64,000 nt of DNA from contig JAXMBN010000004.1 in the NCBI GenBank assembly GCA_046349875.1, forward strand, positions 62,001 to 126,000. Direction: 5' to 3'. Of this stretch, positions 36,457-46,277 are shown one piece after another. This DNA comes from JAXMBN01 sp046349875. GTDB taxonomy: Bacteria > Planctomycetota > Planctomycetia > Pirellulales > Pirellulaceae. The first letter of the stretch is position 1. Every line of letters begins with the position of its first letter. The notes below the pieces were generated by a model. The model saw only the letters and a program-made list of their open reading frames with translations. It was not told the origin of the DNA and did no database searches. A program made the position numbers and the translations under genes.

Positions 36457-38957
36457 AAAGCATCTGACAGGCGCAATCGCACCGCCCTTTCCGAGGGAGC
36501 CAGGGCTGCTAGGAGAATCACGGCGAAGCCAATCGCTGCCGTTCCAATAACCACTTCGGGGTGCCAACCGAAGGCAACTGCATGGCCGGTTACTGGTTTC
36601 GTACTGAGGTTCACTAGATAGGCGATCACCAAACCAGCAGGCACTCCTGGAACGATTGCGATCAAGGCCATCATCGCAGCCTGACTTACTACCATGGCCC
36701 GTATTTGCCCACGTGTCATGGCGACCACACGCAACATGCCGATCTCACGAGTTTGTTCTTGAATCGACATGGCCAAGGTGTTCATCAATCCGAACGCTGC
36801 AATCAAACTTCCCAAGGTCAAGACAATCCAAAGGCTGGCCACGACACCATTGGTTACGTTTTCGATAAACGTTACCAATTCGCGGTAGGACTGAAGCATC
36901 AATCCCGTTTCATCACACAACTGTCGTAGGGCAGTTTCGACTTCCGAGGAACGTTCGGATTTCGATTGAATGATCAACGCGCTAATTCCTTGTAGCCCCA
37001 AATAATGTTCGGCATCTTGGCGGTTCATATAAACGCTCAAACCGCCCGCCAAGTAATCATTGCAAATCCCAACGATTGGAAAGGATCGAGTCCCATGATT
37101 CGTGGCCAATGGCAATTCATCATGGAGCTTCAATCGATTGCGATGCGCAAGGACGCTACTGACCACGATTCCACCTTGACGCACATCGGCAACGACCTTG
37201 GCTTCATCGCCGTCTTGAAGGTCGAAATAGACCTGTGCATCATCCCGAAAATCTCGCGCGACGACATAAACGGTCGAATCACCACATCGAGCCGAAGCGA
37301 ATGTCAAAGTGTCAACGCGTTCGATCCCAGAAATTCCGTCCAGTCGCTTTTGCAAATCTTCGGGCATTTCGGCGGCTTGCCCCGTCGCCATGTCGGGCAT
37401 CGCGGCTCGAATAAAAAAATCTCCCACAATGGCTCGCTGATACCAACGTCGAATATCGGCAATGTTGTCGAGAATCGTGTTCGACATAGCCAAACCCGTT
37501 CCAATGGCCATAAAAAGAACGCCAATCGTCAACGTCGTCCGGCTGGGGTGTCGTAGAAGTTGTCGCTTCGCCATCACACCAATCACACCCAAAGGTCGGC
37601 CAAACGTTCGCACCAAACCATCGAGTATTCGCTCCAAGCAGAAAGGAAGAACGCATAGGCATCCGATCATGCACGTAATAGCACACGTGTTGGAGATGAG
37701 GATGGGAAATACACCTGCGACACACCCCAAGAGCGTAAGCAGTCCAAGGATCGCCGCGATCGCCCCCACAATCGCCATACGTCGCGAGGGCTTCTCGAAT
37801 TCCGCGGTGGAAATAATGCGCATGGCTTCGGACGGTGTAAGTTTTCCAGCTTTGCGAGCCGGCACCATTACCCCCACGATCATGATGAGATAACCACAAA
37901 CGGCCGATCCAATGAGAGCCACAATCGACACTTGGTTCTTCGGCAAATCCACTCCCAATACCTGCTCCATGGCTCGCGATAGGTAATACGCTCCCGCAAT
38001 TCCCAAGCCCCAACCAACCGCGATCCCAGCCGTACCAAGCACCAATCCCTCGCGAAGCACCGTTAGGATGATATCCTTGCGACTCGTACCGATGGCTCGC
38101 AGAATACCGAACTGCCTCCTTCGTTCGCTCACGTTCATTTGGAACGTGTTGTAGATGATGAAGACCGCGATAATGATCGAGAAAATCGTGGCGAGAGCCA
38201 ACCCTTGCTTGATGCCAACCATCATCTCTTCCGCCGATCGACTCGTCATCGAGGGAGGCCGAACACTAATCCCTTCAGGAAGCGATCGTTCAATTGCAGA
38301 CTGAACGTCCGCAACTTTGACTTTATCGGCTAGGATGACTTGGACGATATCCGCTCGACCTCGCCCACGGAACCACGCTTGAGCTGTTTCAAATGAGACC
38401 CAGGCTACACTTCCTTGGAGGACGGACTGAGCATTCTTTGGACTGGACAATCCAACCACACGGGCCGTTCTGAAGCCCGTCGACGTCAAAAACCGCACCT
38501 CTTGATCCAGTTCGATGCGCAAGGAACGGGCAAAGCTTTCATCCAATACTACCTCATCGCGAGCTTCGACGAGCCGCCCGCGTTTCATGTCCATCGCCTG
38601 CAACTGTTGGTAAAACGCGGGCTCAACTCCAACCACTTGCACACGCGACTTTCGATCGTCGGGCAACTGCAAAATCACAAAGCGCCGCAAGGAAGCGGCT
38701 ACCGATTCAACACCCCTTACCTTCTGGACGTTGTCGACGAATTCAGGATCAAACAACCCACCTCCATCGGCAGTGATTTCTAGCTGAGACTTTCCCGTGA
38801 CCGCTTGGGTTAAGGAACGCTGAGCTTCCTTGGATGCAGAGGTCGTCATCGCGACCGATACGATCGCTGCAACTCCGATGACGACGCTTCCAAGAGTCAA
38901 CAAGGCGCGGAGAGGGCGCCGTTGCATTTCGCGTATCGATAATCGAAGGGGAATCAT
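36444..38957 (-). CDS. FtsX-type ABC transporter permease
   Basis: 837-residue inner-membrane permease of the MacB/LolE-like FtsX family. An N-terminal helix (about 15-42) is followed by a periplasmic domain. A first FtsX core occupies about 250-370 (VFIIYNTFQMNVSERRRQF), with further helices near 390-470, a second periplasmic domain, and a final FtsX core about 700-830 (AFGLMNTLAMSIQEQTREIG). The double-FtsX form exports or extracts lipoproteins, peptides or lipids in known members. ATG overlaps the ATPase stop by four bases, so subunits are co-translated. Substrate unknown. Confidence 0.9.
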   Translation of the reverse strand: MIPLRLSIREMQRRPLRALLTLGSVVIGVAAIVSVAMTTSASKEAQRSLTQAVTGKSQLEITADGGGLFDPEFVDNVQKVRGVESVAASLRRFVILQLPDDRKSRVQVVGVEPAFYQQLQAMDMKRGRLVEARDEVVLDESFARSLRIELDQEVRFLTSTGFRTARVVGLSSPKNAQSVLQGSVAWVSFETAQAWFRGRGRADIVQVILADKVKVADVQSAIERSLPEGISVRPPSMTSRSAEEMMVGIKQGLALATIFSIIIAVFIIYNTFQMNVSERRRQFGILRAIGTSRKDIILTVLREGLVLGTAGIAVGWGLGIAGAYYLSRAMEQVLGVDLPKNQVSIVALIGSAVCGYLIMIVGVMVPARKAGKLTPSEAMRIISTAEFEKPSRRMAIVGAIAAILGLLTLLGCVAGVFPILISNTCAITCMIGCLCVLPFCLERILDGLVRTFGRPLGVIGVMAKRQLLRHPSRTTLTIGVLFMAIGTGLAMSNTILDNIADIRRWYQRAIVGDFFIRAAMPDMATGQAAEMPEDLQKRLDGISGIERVDTLTFASARCGDSTVYVVARDFRDDAQVYFDLQDGDEAKVVADVRQGGIVVSSVLAHRNRLKLHDELPLATNHGTRSFPIVGICNDYLAGGLSVYMNRQDAEHYLGLQGISALIIQSKSERSSEVETALRQLCDETGLMLQSYRELVTFIENVTNGVVASLWIVLTLGSLIAAFGLMNTLAMSIQEQTREIGMLRVVAMTRGQIRAMVVSQAAMMALIAIVPGVPAGLVIAYLVNLSTKPVTGHAVAFGWHPEVVIGTAAIGFAVILLAALAPSERAVRLRLSDALQYE

Positions 38958-39739
38958 CGCCCTGAACCTTTGGAGGGCCCACTCGTTACGATGGTGGAAT
39001 TCCCCAGTGGATCATTCTCGACCGCTGGAGGAATCCAGGGTTCCTGCTGAGCATCTTTCTCGATTCTTCCATCGCGAAACTCGAGCAATCGCGATGCGGA
39101 TTTAGCGACATGGGCATCGTGAGTTACCATGACGATGGTGTGCCCCTGTTCGCCCGATAACATACTGAGCAATCGGGATATGCGTTGACCTTGGCGACTG
39201 TCCAAATTCCCCGTCGGCTCGTCTGCCAAGAGGATTGCAGGATTGCTAACCAAGGCCCGTGCAATCGCCACTCGCTGCTGCTCTCCCCCCGATAATTTCG
39301 AGGGTAAATGGTCCATTCGGTGCCCCATTTCAACCCGCTCAAGCGATTTTCTCGCTCGTTCGACCGCATCCCGATGCGGACAACCATCCAACTCCAATGG
39401 CAATGCAACGTTCTCGATGGCGGTCAACGTTGGCATCAAATTGAATGCCTGAAAAATAAATCCAATTCGCCTTCGACGAATCAAGGTACGTTCATTGTCG
39501 GAAAGCTGCGAAAGGTCCAATCCCTCCAGCAAAACGCTTCCGGTCGTAGGCGTTTCAATCCCCCCTAAGATCGAAAGCAGGGTACTCTTGCCCGAACCCG
39601 ATGGTCCCATGATGGCAACAAATTCTCCTGCATAGATCGCTAAATCGATCTCGCGGAGAATCTCAACTTCAGTCTCACCAACCCCAAACTTCTTGGTTAG
39701 CTTCTTGGTTTCGATAAGGGGTTGCCGTGCGTTGCTCAT
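38954..39739 (-). CDS. ABC transporter ATP-binding protein (MacB/LolD-like)
   Basis: 261-residue ATPase partner of the FtsX permease. Walker A is GPSGSGKST, the signature motif LSGGEQQR, Walker B LLADEPTGNLDS, and the switch His is in MVTHD. The insertion IFQAFNLMPTLTA and TGNLDS are typical of the LolD/MacB subfamily. The C-terminal 25 residues are a polar extension. The frame opens at 39781, but ATG 39739 (MSNARQPLIETK) matches family starts. It probably powers mechanotransmission rather than classical import. Confidence 0.93.
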   Translation of the reverse strand: MSNARQPLIETKKLTKKFGVGETEVEILREIDLAIYAGEFVAIMGPSGSGKSTLLSILGGIETPTTGSVLLEGLDLSQLSDNERTLIRRRRIGFIFQAFNLMPTLTAIENVALPLELDGCPHRDAVERARKSLERVEMGHRMDHLPSKLSGGEQQRVAIARALVSNPAILLADEPTGNLDSRQGQRISRLLSMLSGEQGHTIVMVTHDAHVAKSASRLLEFRDGRIEKDAQQEPWIPPAVENDPLGNSTIVTSGPSKGSGR

Positions 39740-39885
39740 ATCAGTCGTCAAACATTTCGAAGAGAAAGCTGCTTCATGCAAGCCGATTCAAAGCATGAAA
39801 AGAAAAGCGTTGGAAAGACAAGTTTGTTACATTTCCTCGTTTACGTCATCCTACCTATTCTCATGTTTCAACACAGTACCAAGCC

Positions 39886-41214
39886 TCAAGTCACAAAGTA
39901 ACCTTCTTGTGTCAAGAGTTCGGCCAGTGCCTTCTGAGCCTTTTCTTCACCATGAACCAAGCGAATCTCGCGAGGCTTGGTGGGGATTCCTCGCACGAAT
40001 CGCATCAAATCTTGTTGGTCAGCATGAGCCGAATAGCCAGACAACGAATGGACCTTGGCTCGAATCGTATATTGCTTGCCGTCTAGCCGCACCCAATCCG
40101 AATCGATGATATACCGCCCTGGCGTACCCTCAGCTTGATATCCCACGAACACGATATCGGTCGTCTCGCGTCCGATAAATTCTTTCAGGTAATTGACGAC
40201 CCGTCCACCCGTACACATTCCACTTCCCGCAATTACGACTGCTGGCAAACCCTTCTGTTTCAAATATTCGACGGTTCCCCGATGCTCTCCCGGCCGATCG
40301 ATTTCGATCAAATTCTTGAAGACCAGAGGCTGATCATCGATTTGAAGTATCTTTTGGGCCTCTTCATCCCAGTATTCCCGCATCTCGTTGTAAACGACCG
40401 TCAAACGATTGGCTAACGGCGAATCGACGATGACATCGACATTTCCAAGTAGGGGACACTTCGTTTTGTGTTCGATGTTTTCAAAGATCCGGTTCAATTC
40501 GTACAGTAATTCCTGCGTTCGCCCCAAACTAAAGGCAGGAATAATGGTTACACCTCGGTTACTCAGTGTACGGCACAAAATATCTTCTAAGTTCTGTGTT
40601 CGTTCTTCGCGTCCCTCGTGGATTCGATTCCCATAGGTGCTTTCCAACACCAATACATCCGCGCGCTCGGGGCTGACCGGATCGCGCAACAAAGGCGTTT
40701 CTCGCGATCCAAGGTCTCCACTGAAAACGAATCGTTCCTCACCATATTCCACTTCGATGTAGGCCGACCCCAAGACGTGGCCCGCCTGCTGAAACCGAAT
40801 CTGACTCCCCCCGTCCAGTTTCTCCCATTTGTCATAGGGCAAAGGACGAAGCAACTGCTTGACTCCTTTCAGAAAATCGTCGATGACATTCTGCTTGCGA
40901 GTGATCCCTAGTCGAATGGCATCCTCAAGCATCAATGGAATCAATTTGGCCGTGGGTTTTGTGCAGTAGATCGGGCCTCGAAATCCAGCTTCCAATAGAT
41001 ATGGAATGCGACCTATGTGATCGATGTGCACGTGGGTTACGAGCAAGGCCTGGATGCCTTCCAATGAAAACTCAATGACTTGCTCGTCGCGATTCTTTGC
41101 ATCTTTTCCCTGAAAAGAACCACAATCAATCAGCAACGATCGCTTGTCATTGAGGTGCAATTGGTGACAAGAGCCTGTTACGCCATTTCGAGCGCCGTGG
41201 TGCGTGATGTGCAT
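39886..41214 (-). CDS. Metallo-beta-lactamase fold beta-CASP hydrolase (RNase-like)
   Basis: 442-residue protein of the CPSF73/Ysh1-like beta-CASP group. Motif 2 is THVHIDH with Zn ligands, SGDLGS supplies the bridging Asp, and the beta-CASP domain spans about 190-370 with ESTYGNR, FSLGRTQELL and GSGMCTGGR. Motif C is SGYSAHAD. These enzymes process or degrade RNA in many bacteria and archaea. ATG 41214 gives MHITHHGARNGVTGSCH, the family start (cf. the usual GaarevTGS). The frame extends to 41427 without similarity, so the longer start is rejected. Confidence 0.92.
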   Translation of the reverse strand: MHITHHGARNGVTGSCHQLHLNDKRSLLIDCGSFQGKDAKNRDEQVIEFSLEGIQALLVTHVHIDHIGRIPYLLEAGFRGPIYCTKPTAKLIPLMLEDAIRLGITRKQNVIDDFLKGVKQLLRPLPYDKWEKLDGGSQIRFQQAGHVLGSAYIEVEYGEERFVFSGDLGSRETPLLRDPVSPERADVLVLESTYGNRIHEGREERTQNLEDILCRTLSNRGVTIIPAFSLGRTQELLYELNRIFENIEHKTKCPLLGNVDVIVDSPLANRLTVVYNEMREYWDEEAQKILQIDDQPLVFKNLIEIDRPGEHRGTVEYLKQKGLPAVVIAGSGMCTGGRVVNYLKEFIGRETTDIVFVGYQAEGTPGRYIIDSDWVRLDGKQYTIRAKVHSLSGYSAHADQQDLMRFVRGIPTKPREIRLVHGEEKAQKALAELLTQEGYFVT

Positions 41215-41665
41215 CAAGTGAGTCGTCCCCTGTTCGAATTCCACAACGCCCCATAGCCATAGCGAGCCACGTGGGCGATAAGACGCGCACGGTGCTGGCC
41301 ACACGGCCATCTTTGTCGAGTCCCATCTTGTTACAAGGTGGAGCAATAGTATGGTTCGGGGCCGGCAACTTGAAAACCGACCTGCTCTCAAGCCCATCAC
41401 GAATTGCTTTCTTTTCACGAACACCACCCAAACCCCCTCGCACCCCCAAATTCTCGCAACCCATTCGATAGATCGCGCTGCGACTCCCTTTTGGACCTGA
41501 ACTTTGCTGGAATTCGTGTGGCGTTCGCAAGAATTTCCCTGCTACACTCACCGAATTCTGCTGCAATTCGCAGACCACTCAACAAAGGCTCTTCTTGAAT
41601 AGCCCTCGAGTCACCCCAATTCCTTGGTGCTTGCCTACCATTTGGATGAACTTTGTCGTGCTGAA
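41215..41665. other. Intergenic region, divergent between beta-CASP gene and large secreted protein
   Basis: 451 bases. A TACACT about 41541-41546, 18 bases after TGGCGT, is a weak candidate + strand promoter. There is a C-rich stretch near 41425-41450. No reading frame or hairpin stands out. Confidence 0.35.
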
Positions 41666-44600
41666 ATGACTGCAAGGAGTATTCTCAACTTACTCTTCCT
41701 GGTTTGGATGAGCATCCACTTTGAGATGCCTGTCCAAGCCCAGTCGACGGGTGCGTCACCAGAGCACCTGATTCGGGTTGTTTGGGGAACGAATCGTGCG
41801 CGATTGTGGGAAGGTCATATCGAAATTGATCAAGGGTCGCTGGCCCCAACCCATCCCCTGGGCGTTTCACCGTCGGCCGCATGTGAAGTGAGAGCTATCG
41901 ATGCGCGGTCGTGCCGTCTTGAAGCGTTGCAACCCTCCAGCTTCGGCGGATCCGATTTTCTAGTGCGAGCCCCCTTAGAGTCGAAGATTACCTTCGCTTT
42001 GAACTCAACCACTAGCAATAGTCCTACCAGCCTTCAAGCAACATACTCCTTGCGCGAATTAGTGGAGAACACCCAATCGACTCAATCACCTGAAGGTGGA
42101 ATGCGCGTTGCCATAAGCCGAGCACCATCGGACATGGTACGAGTTCACGCTGCGGTGGAACATTGCATCGTAGCCCCTGGAACATCCTTGCCGATGGAAG
42201 TCGAGCTATGCCAAAGTCCATGGGCGAGCACTTCTGCAAAACTAACTTGGAAGTGGGAACATCGCGGATTCAAAATCGATCGCGACGAACGTTCGGTATC
42301 GATTGATTTGGATGCACAGGGTTCTTCGGAACGAACTTTGTTGCACGATTTGACTGCTCCACTCGATGAGGGCGTGTATCAATTGCACATTCACATCGAA
42401 CCGCGAAAACGCATGGGCAATCTTCTTCGATCCGGCGAAACCATCGAGCGTGTTGTCGAATTCGTTGTACTCTCACCAACCTTGCCATCGATGGAAGGGA
42501 CAGCGTCCAAAACGATTCCATTGCATTTTGCGGAATCCGCGACACCACCCCTACTCCGCAAATGGGCCAACAAGGTGCAAGGGGCTCATGGCCCTGATAG
42601 TTTGCGTTTGGAACCCAATCAAACAGCGACCATTCCCTTGGAGCATTTGACTGCCCCCAAGCCTCATCGCATTCGATTGCACTATGAGTCGGATTCTCAA
42701 ACGCGATGCGTGGCCAGCATCATCGAATGGAATGAACAAGGACAGATCGATGGAACGACGCTCGACGCTGCCTTCGAAATAGAACCCGGTTCGACTCGCG
42801 AACAATCCTTGCTCTTTTGGCCTCGTTCACAGCACGCTCGCCTTGTGGTGTGGAACCCAAGTGCGTCACCAATCTTTATTGAACGCGCTGAACTTATCAC
42901 CGGTGATGCATCGCTAACCACCCATCCTTTGAACGCTAACTCCAGCGCGAAGTCTTCATTTGGATCTGCCACACCCAACAGCGAAGTGGGCCGCCAAGTC
43001 ATGTTGAGTTTGGACCGGCCCTACTTTTACGATACCTTTGGTGGTCCCAAATGGTACGACCCAAAACTTCAACGATCGATCGATGGCTGGGAAACGTTTT
43101 ATTACGCAACAAACCATTTGATTGAATATTGCAAAACGCATGGCTACACAGGTGTTTCCCTTCCTATTTACTCCGATGGAAGCTGCCTATTCCCCAGTCG
43201 CGTTCTCTCCACATCCCCCAGATACGACTCGGGGATATTCGCTTCGGACGGTCGCGATCTTCGGACCAAAGATGTGGTTGAGCTGATGATGCGGATGATG
43301 GATCGCGCGGACTTGCGACTCGTCGTAACCTTGGACTTCAACGCCCCCATTCCCGACCTGGAAAAACGATCGGATTCTTCTACAGACATCGAACAGATTT
43401 CGATCGATCGCAAGACATGGCAAGAACAGCTTCCTTCTGCGAGAACGCGGCGGATTCAATACGATCCAATGTCCCCCCGCTTTCAACAGACGTTACTCGA
43501 TTTTGTTCGCGAGATTCATGATCGCTACCAATCACATCCATCGTGGGCTGGAGTGGCCCTTCGTTTATCACCCAAGTCTCATCTGCTCTACGCCGGTGAT
43601 CGCTGGGGATACCAAGATTCGACCGTCACTCTCTATGAAAAACAGCTCGGTGCGCGTTTGCCTCGCGACAAGGCGCAGCGAAATGCCATGTTGATGCAGA
43701 GTGCCTATCGCACAGGTTGGCTTCAGTGGCGTTCCGAACAAACATCCCAGTTGTTTCTTCGAGCCGCCAAAATCCTGGCAGACCAAGAAGCAAACCGCTA
43801 CCTGTTCCTTCAGACGGCTGGCCTATTCGAACAATCTCCAGACAGCACTGGTTTTCTCGATCCGCAACGATCTATGGGCGACCCCATGGAAACATTGATG
43901 GCTCATGGTCTCGATCTTCCCTCACTTCAAAAAGCACCCAACCTCATTGTTTCGCAAAGCTCCATGCAGTTCCATCCAACGAACATAGGAAGTCATCGCT
44001 GGGCGTATCACGCATTCCATGATCTCAAGTTGAATGAACAGTTAGCGATGAGCGATCACCGAGCGTTCCAATCCGTTCAGAGAGTCCTCGCTCTTGAAAC
44101 TCCGCAATCCCTGCGAGCCAACGCAGATGTGCCCACACCTCTATGGTTAGCTCCTTTGACACCAAGCGATGATCGACGTTCTTCAGGGCCAACCATTCTT
44201 GAACACCTCGATTGTGACTTTTTGTTTGAACAAGCTCGTTTACCCTTGCATTCGGACTTCCCTCTCGAAATTCGACATCGACATGCCGTAAGCAACCTTC
44301 CACCGATTCCGATGCACCTGCCCAAATCATTGGCGCAGCGGCCACCTCAGTGGTCAGTCATTCGATCGGTGCAGTGGTGCGACCACACCTACATCGAATT
44401 GTCCAATCCGACCGCATGGCCTATCTCATTGCAACTCATGTGGAATCAGAATGCCTCATCGAAATGGGCTTGGGTCTACCATCCGCAATACGATAGCGAA
44501 CCCTCCATCCAAACGGCATCCTTGCCTAACAACTTAGAGCTGCTGCCGGGAGCATCTTACTTTTTGCGCGTCGCCGATCCTCAGCTCGAATTGCGAGCTT

Positions 44601-45559
44601 TCAAAGAAACACCGCATCCGCAAGCGATCGAAGATTTGAAGAATCAACTCGATCGCCTCAATGAGTACATCCACCAAACCAATTCCACTCAGAAATCGAC
44701 GATGCTTCCCAATGGACTTTTTGAAGAGCCTTCTGCCGATTCCAAAATTCCATACTGGACGACCTCGATGCTTCCTTCGGCAACGATTCAACTCGATTCG
44801 TCGGAACCACACCAAGGGGAACGTTGCTTGCGAATGGAGAATCGAGGTACGCAAGGCGTTGCCTGGCTACAGTCACCTCCATTCCTGAGCTCGTCGAGCG
44901 GCCGATTGGCGGTAGAGTTTTATCTGCGATCCGACTTGGTGACGGAAAACCTCAAACTTCAAGTTCGGCTAACAGGAATGACGGCAATCGGTGAAAAGAA
45001 AGAAGTGGTTCGACGCGTTCCCTTGTCGAACCCTCAAGGCAAAACGGTTGTGGATCCTACCGGAAAATCGGCGAACAAACCTTCCTGGAAATACGTCATG
45101 CTTCCATTGCTTGACGAGACAAGCTCTCACGATATGGAATCATTTCAGATTTCATTCGACCTTGAAGGGATCGGCGCGATCTGGCTCGATGAGGTTTCGG
45201 TATTCGATCTCTATTTGACGGATGATGAAAGAAAGAGTTTGCGAGCCGATGTCTTGGCCGCAAAGCGATCCTTGGATTCAGGCGAAGCCATCCTTCCACG
45301 CCGCGTACTTCAAAGTTATTTGGCGAGGTATCTCCAAACCTATGCCGGACCTCGTGAGGAACCCACCAATTCTCATTCCCAAGATTCCGTATTCCGGTCG
45401 ATATCGACCACTGGAACCAAACGCAACGCCGCCACCGATGGATCGCTAGATTCCGCCAAAACCAAACCCCAAGAAGCCGACTCTGATAAAACATGGCTTC
45501 AAAAGTTTCGTGACAACTGGGGACGCCGCAAGACGACTCCTGATCGATCACGCAAATAG
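41666..45559 (+). CDS. Large secreted protein of unknown function (1297 residues)
   Basis: Begins with a signal peptide (MTARSILNLLFLVWMSIHFE). About residues 30-430 are beta-rich with Ig-like or CBM-like segments. The middle (about 440-800) has a TIM-barrel-like rhythm: LSLDRPYFYDTFGGPKW, GVSLPIYSDGS, LRLVVTLDFNAPIP and WAGVALRLSPKS, which recalls glycoside hydrolase-like domains. The part around 1010-1160 resembles a carbohydrate-binding module (HQGERCLRMENRG). The C-terminus is Lys/Arg-rich. I do not recognise the family, so glycan binding or hydrolysis is an inference. The ATG chosen gives the signal peptide; an earlier start at 41624 lacks one. No strong Shine-Dalgarno sequence is seen. 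Confidence 0.8.
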   Translation: MTARSILNLLFLVWMSIHFEMPVQAQSTGASPEHLIRVVWGTNRARLWEGHIEIDQGSLAPTHPLGVSPSAACEVRAIDARSCRLEALQPSSFGGSDFLVRAPLESKITFALNSTTSNSPTSLQATYSLRELVENTQSTQSPEGGMRVAISRAPSDMVRVHAAVEHCIVAPGTSLPMEVELCQSPWASTSAKLTWKWEHRGFKIDRDERSVSIDLDAQGSSERTLLHDLTAPLDEGVYQLHIHIEPRKRMGNLLRSGETIERVVEFVVLSPTLPSMEGTASKTIPLHFAESATPPLLRKWANKVQGAHGPDSLRLEPNQTATIPLEHLTAPKPHRIRLHYESDSQTRCVASIIEWNEQGQIDGTTLDAAFEIEPGSTREQSLLFWPRSQHARLVVWNPSASPIFIERAELITGDASLTTHPLNANSSAKSSFGSATPNSEVGRQVMLSLDRPYFYDTFGGPKWYDPKLQRSIDGWETFYYATNHLIEYCKTHGYTGVSLPIYSDGSCLFPSRVLSTSPRYDSGIFASDGRDLRTKDVVELMMRMMDRADLRLVVTLDFNAPIPDLEKRSDSSTDIEQISIDRKTWQEQLPSARTRRIQYDPMSPRFQQTLLDFVREIHDRYQSHPSWAGVALRLSPKSHLLYAGDRWGYQDSTVTLYEKQLGARLPRDKAQRNAMLMQSAYRTGWLQWRSEQTSQLFLRAAKILADQEANRYLFLQTAGLFEQSPDSTGFLDPQRSMGDPMETLMAHGLDLPSLQKAPNLIVSQSSMQFHPTNIGSHRWAYHAFHDLKLNEQLAMSDHRAFQSVQRVLALETPQSLRANADVPTPLWLAPLTPSDDRRSSGPTILEHLDCDFLFEQARLPLHSDFPLEIRHRHAVSNLPPIPMHLPKSLAQRPPQWSVIRSVQWCDHTYIELSNPTAWPISLQLMWNQNASSKWAWVYHPQYDSEPSIQTASLPNNLELLPGASYFLRVADPQLELRAFKETPHPQAIEDLKNQLDRLNEYIHQTNSTQKSTMLPNGLFEEPSADSKIPYWTTSMLPSATIQLDSSEPHQGERCLRMENRGTQGVAWLQSPPFLSSSSGRLAVEFYLRSDLVTENLKLQVRLTGMTAIGEKKEVVRRVPLSNPQGKTVVDPTGKSANKPSWKYVMLPLLDETSSHDMESFQISFDLEGIGAIWLDEVSVFDLYLTDDERKSLRADVLAAKRSLDSGEAILPRRVLQSYLARYLQTYAGPREEPTNSHSQDSVFRSISTTGTKRNAATDGSLDSAKTKPQEADSDKTWLQKFRDNWGRRKTTPDRSRK

Positions 45560-45623
45560 AATTCGCCACAGAGCTTCTTGATTCCCATCATCGACTGCAA
45601 AAGGAGAACCTCGATCGGATTCC

Positions 45624-46271
45624 TCAGTCGTTGGAACCTTTCATGGGAATGAGCTCTTGCTGAATCCACTTGAGAATTCCGCGGGCAACGAGCATCTTAT
45701 CGCCCTGAATGGATTCCAATATGCGACCGGAGTCGTGAAGTATCTCGACCGCATTTTCTTGTGAATCGATCGCGGTTGGACCATTGGACACCATGAGATC
45801 ACAGTGCTTCTTTTCCATTTTCACGATCGATCGAAATCGGGCGTCCTCGGTCTCAAGGGCAAACCCAACGACCCATTGCCCTTCACGTTTGGTCGCAGCA
45901 ACGGTCGCAACGATGTCTGGGGTTTCTTTGAGCTCAAGCTGAATTGGGCCCCCTGTTTTGCTCATCTTTTGCGAGTGAAACACGGTAGGTTCATAATCGC
46001 AAGGAGCCGCCGCTCCAATCATGCCTTGGCATGAAGCAAATTGCTCTTGAACCGCTTCCAACATTTCGCGAGTCGTAACAACGGGGATGACGATGGCTTG
46101 AGCAGGATAACTCACCGAAACGGGACCTGTCACAATCACCACTTCATGTCCAAGTTCGAGTGCTGCTTGCGCCAAGCATGCCCCCATGCGTCCACTGGAT
46201 GCATTCGTCAAATAGCGAACCGGATCCAGATACTGCCGAGTCGGGCCAGATGTAATCAAGATGCGAGCCAT
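45624..46271 (-). CDS. coaB: Phosphopantothenate-cysteine ligase domain protein (CoaB-like)
   Basis: 215-residue protein matching the CoaB half of the bifunctional Dfp/CoaBC. It has the start ILITSGPTRQYLDPVRYLTN, ASSGRMG, GAAAPCDYEP and KETPDIVATVA. It would join 4'-phosphopantothenate and cysteine in coenzyme A synthesis. It lacks the CoaC decarboxylase domain, so a separate CoaC is expected elsewhere. It follows the esterase gene by six bases on the same strand. Confidence 0.85.
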   Translation of the reverse strand: MARILITSGPTRQYLDPVRYLTNASSGRMGACLAQAALELGHEVVIVTGPVSVSYPAQAIVIPVVTTREMLEAVQEQFASCQGMIGAAAPCDYEPTVFHSQKMSKTGGPIQLELKETPDIVATVAATKREGQWVVGFALETEDARFRSIVKMEKKHCDLMVSNGPTAIDSQENAVEILHDSGRILESIQGDKMLVARGILKWIQQELIPMKGSND

Positions 46272-46277
46272 GGAGTC

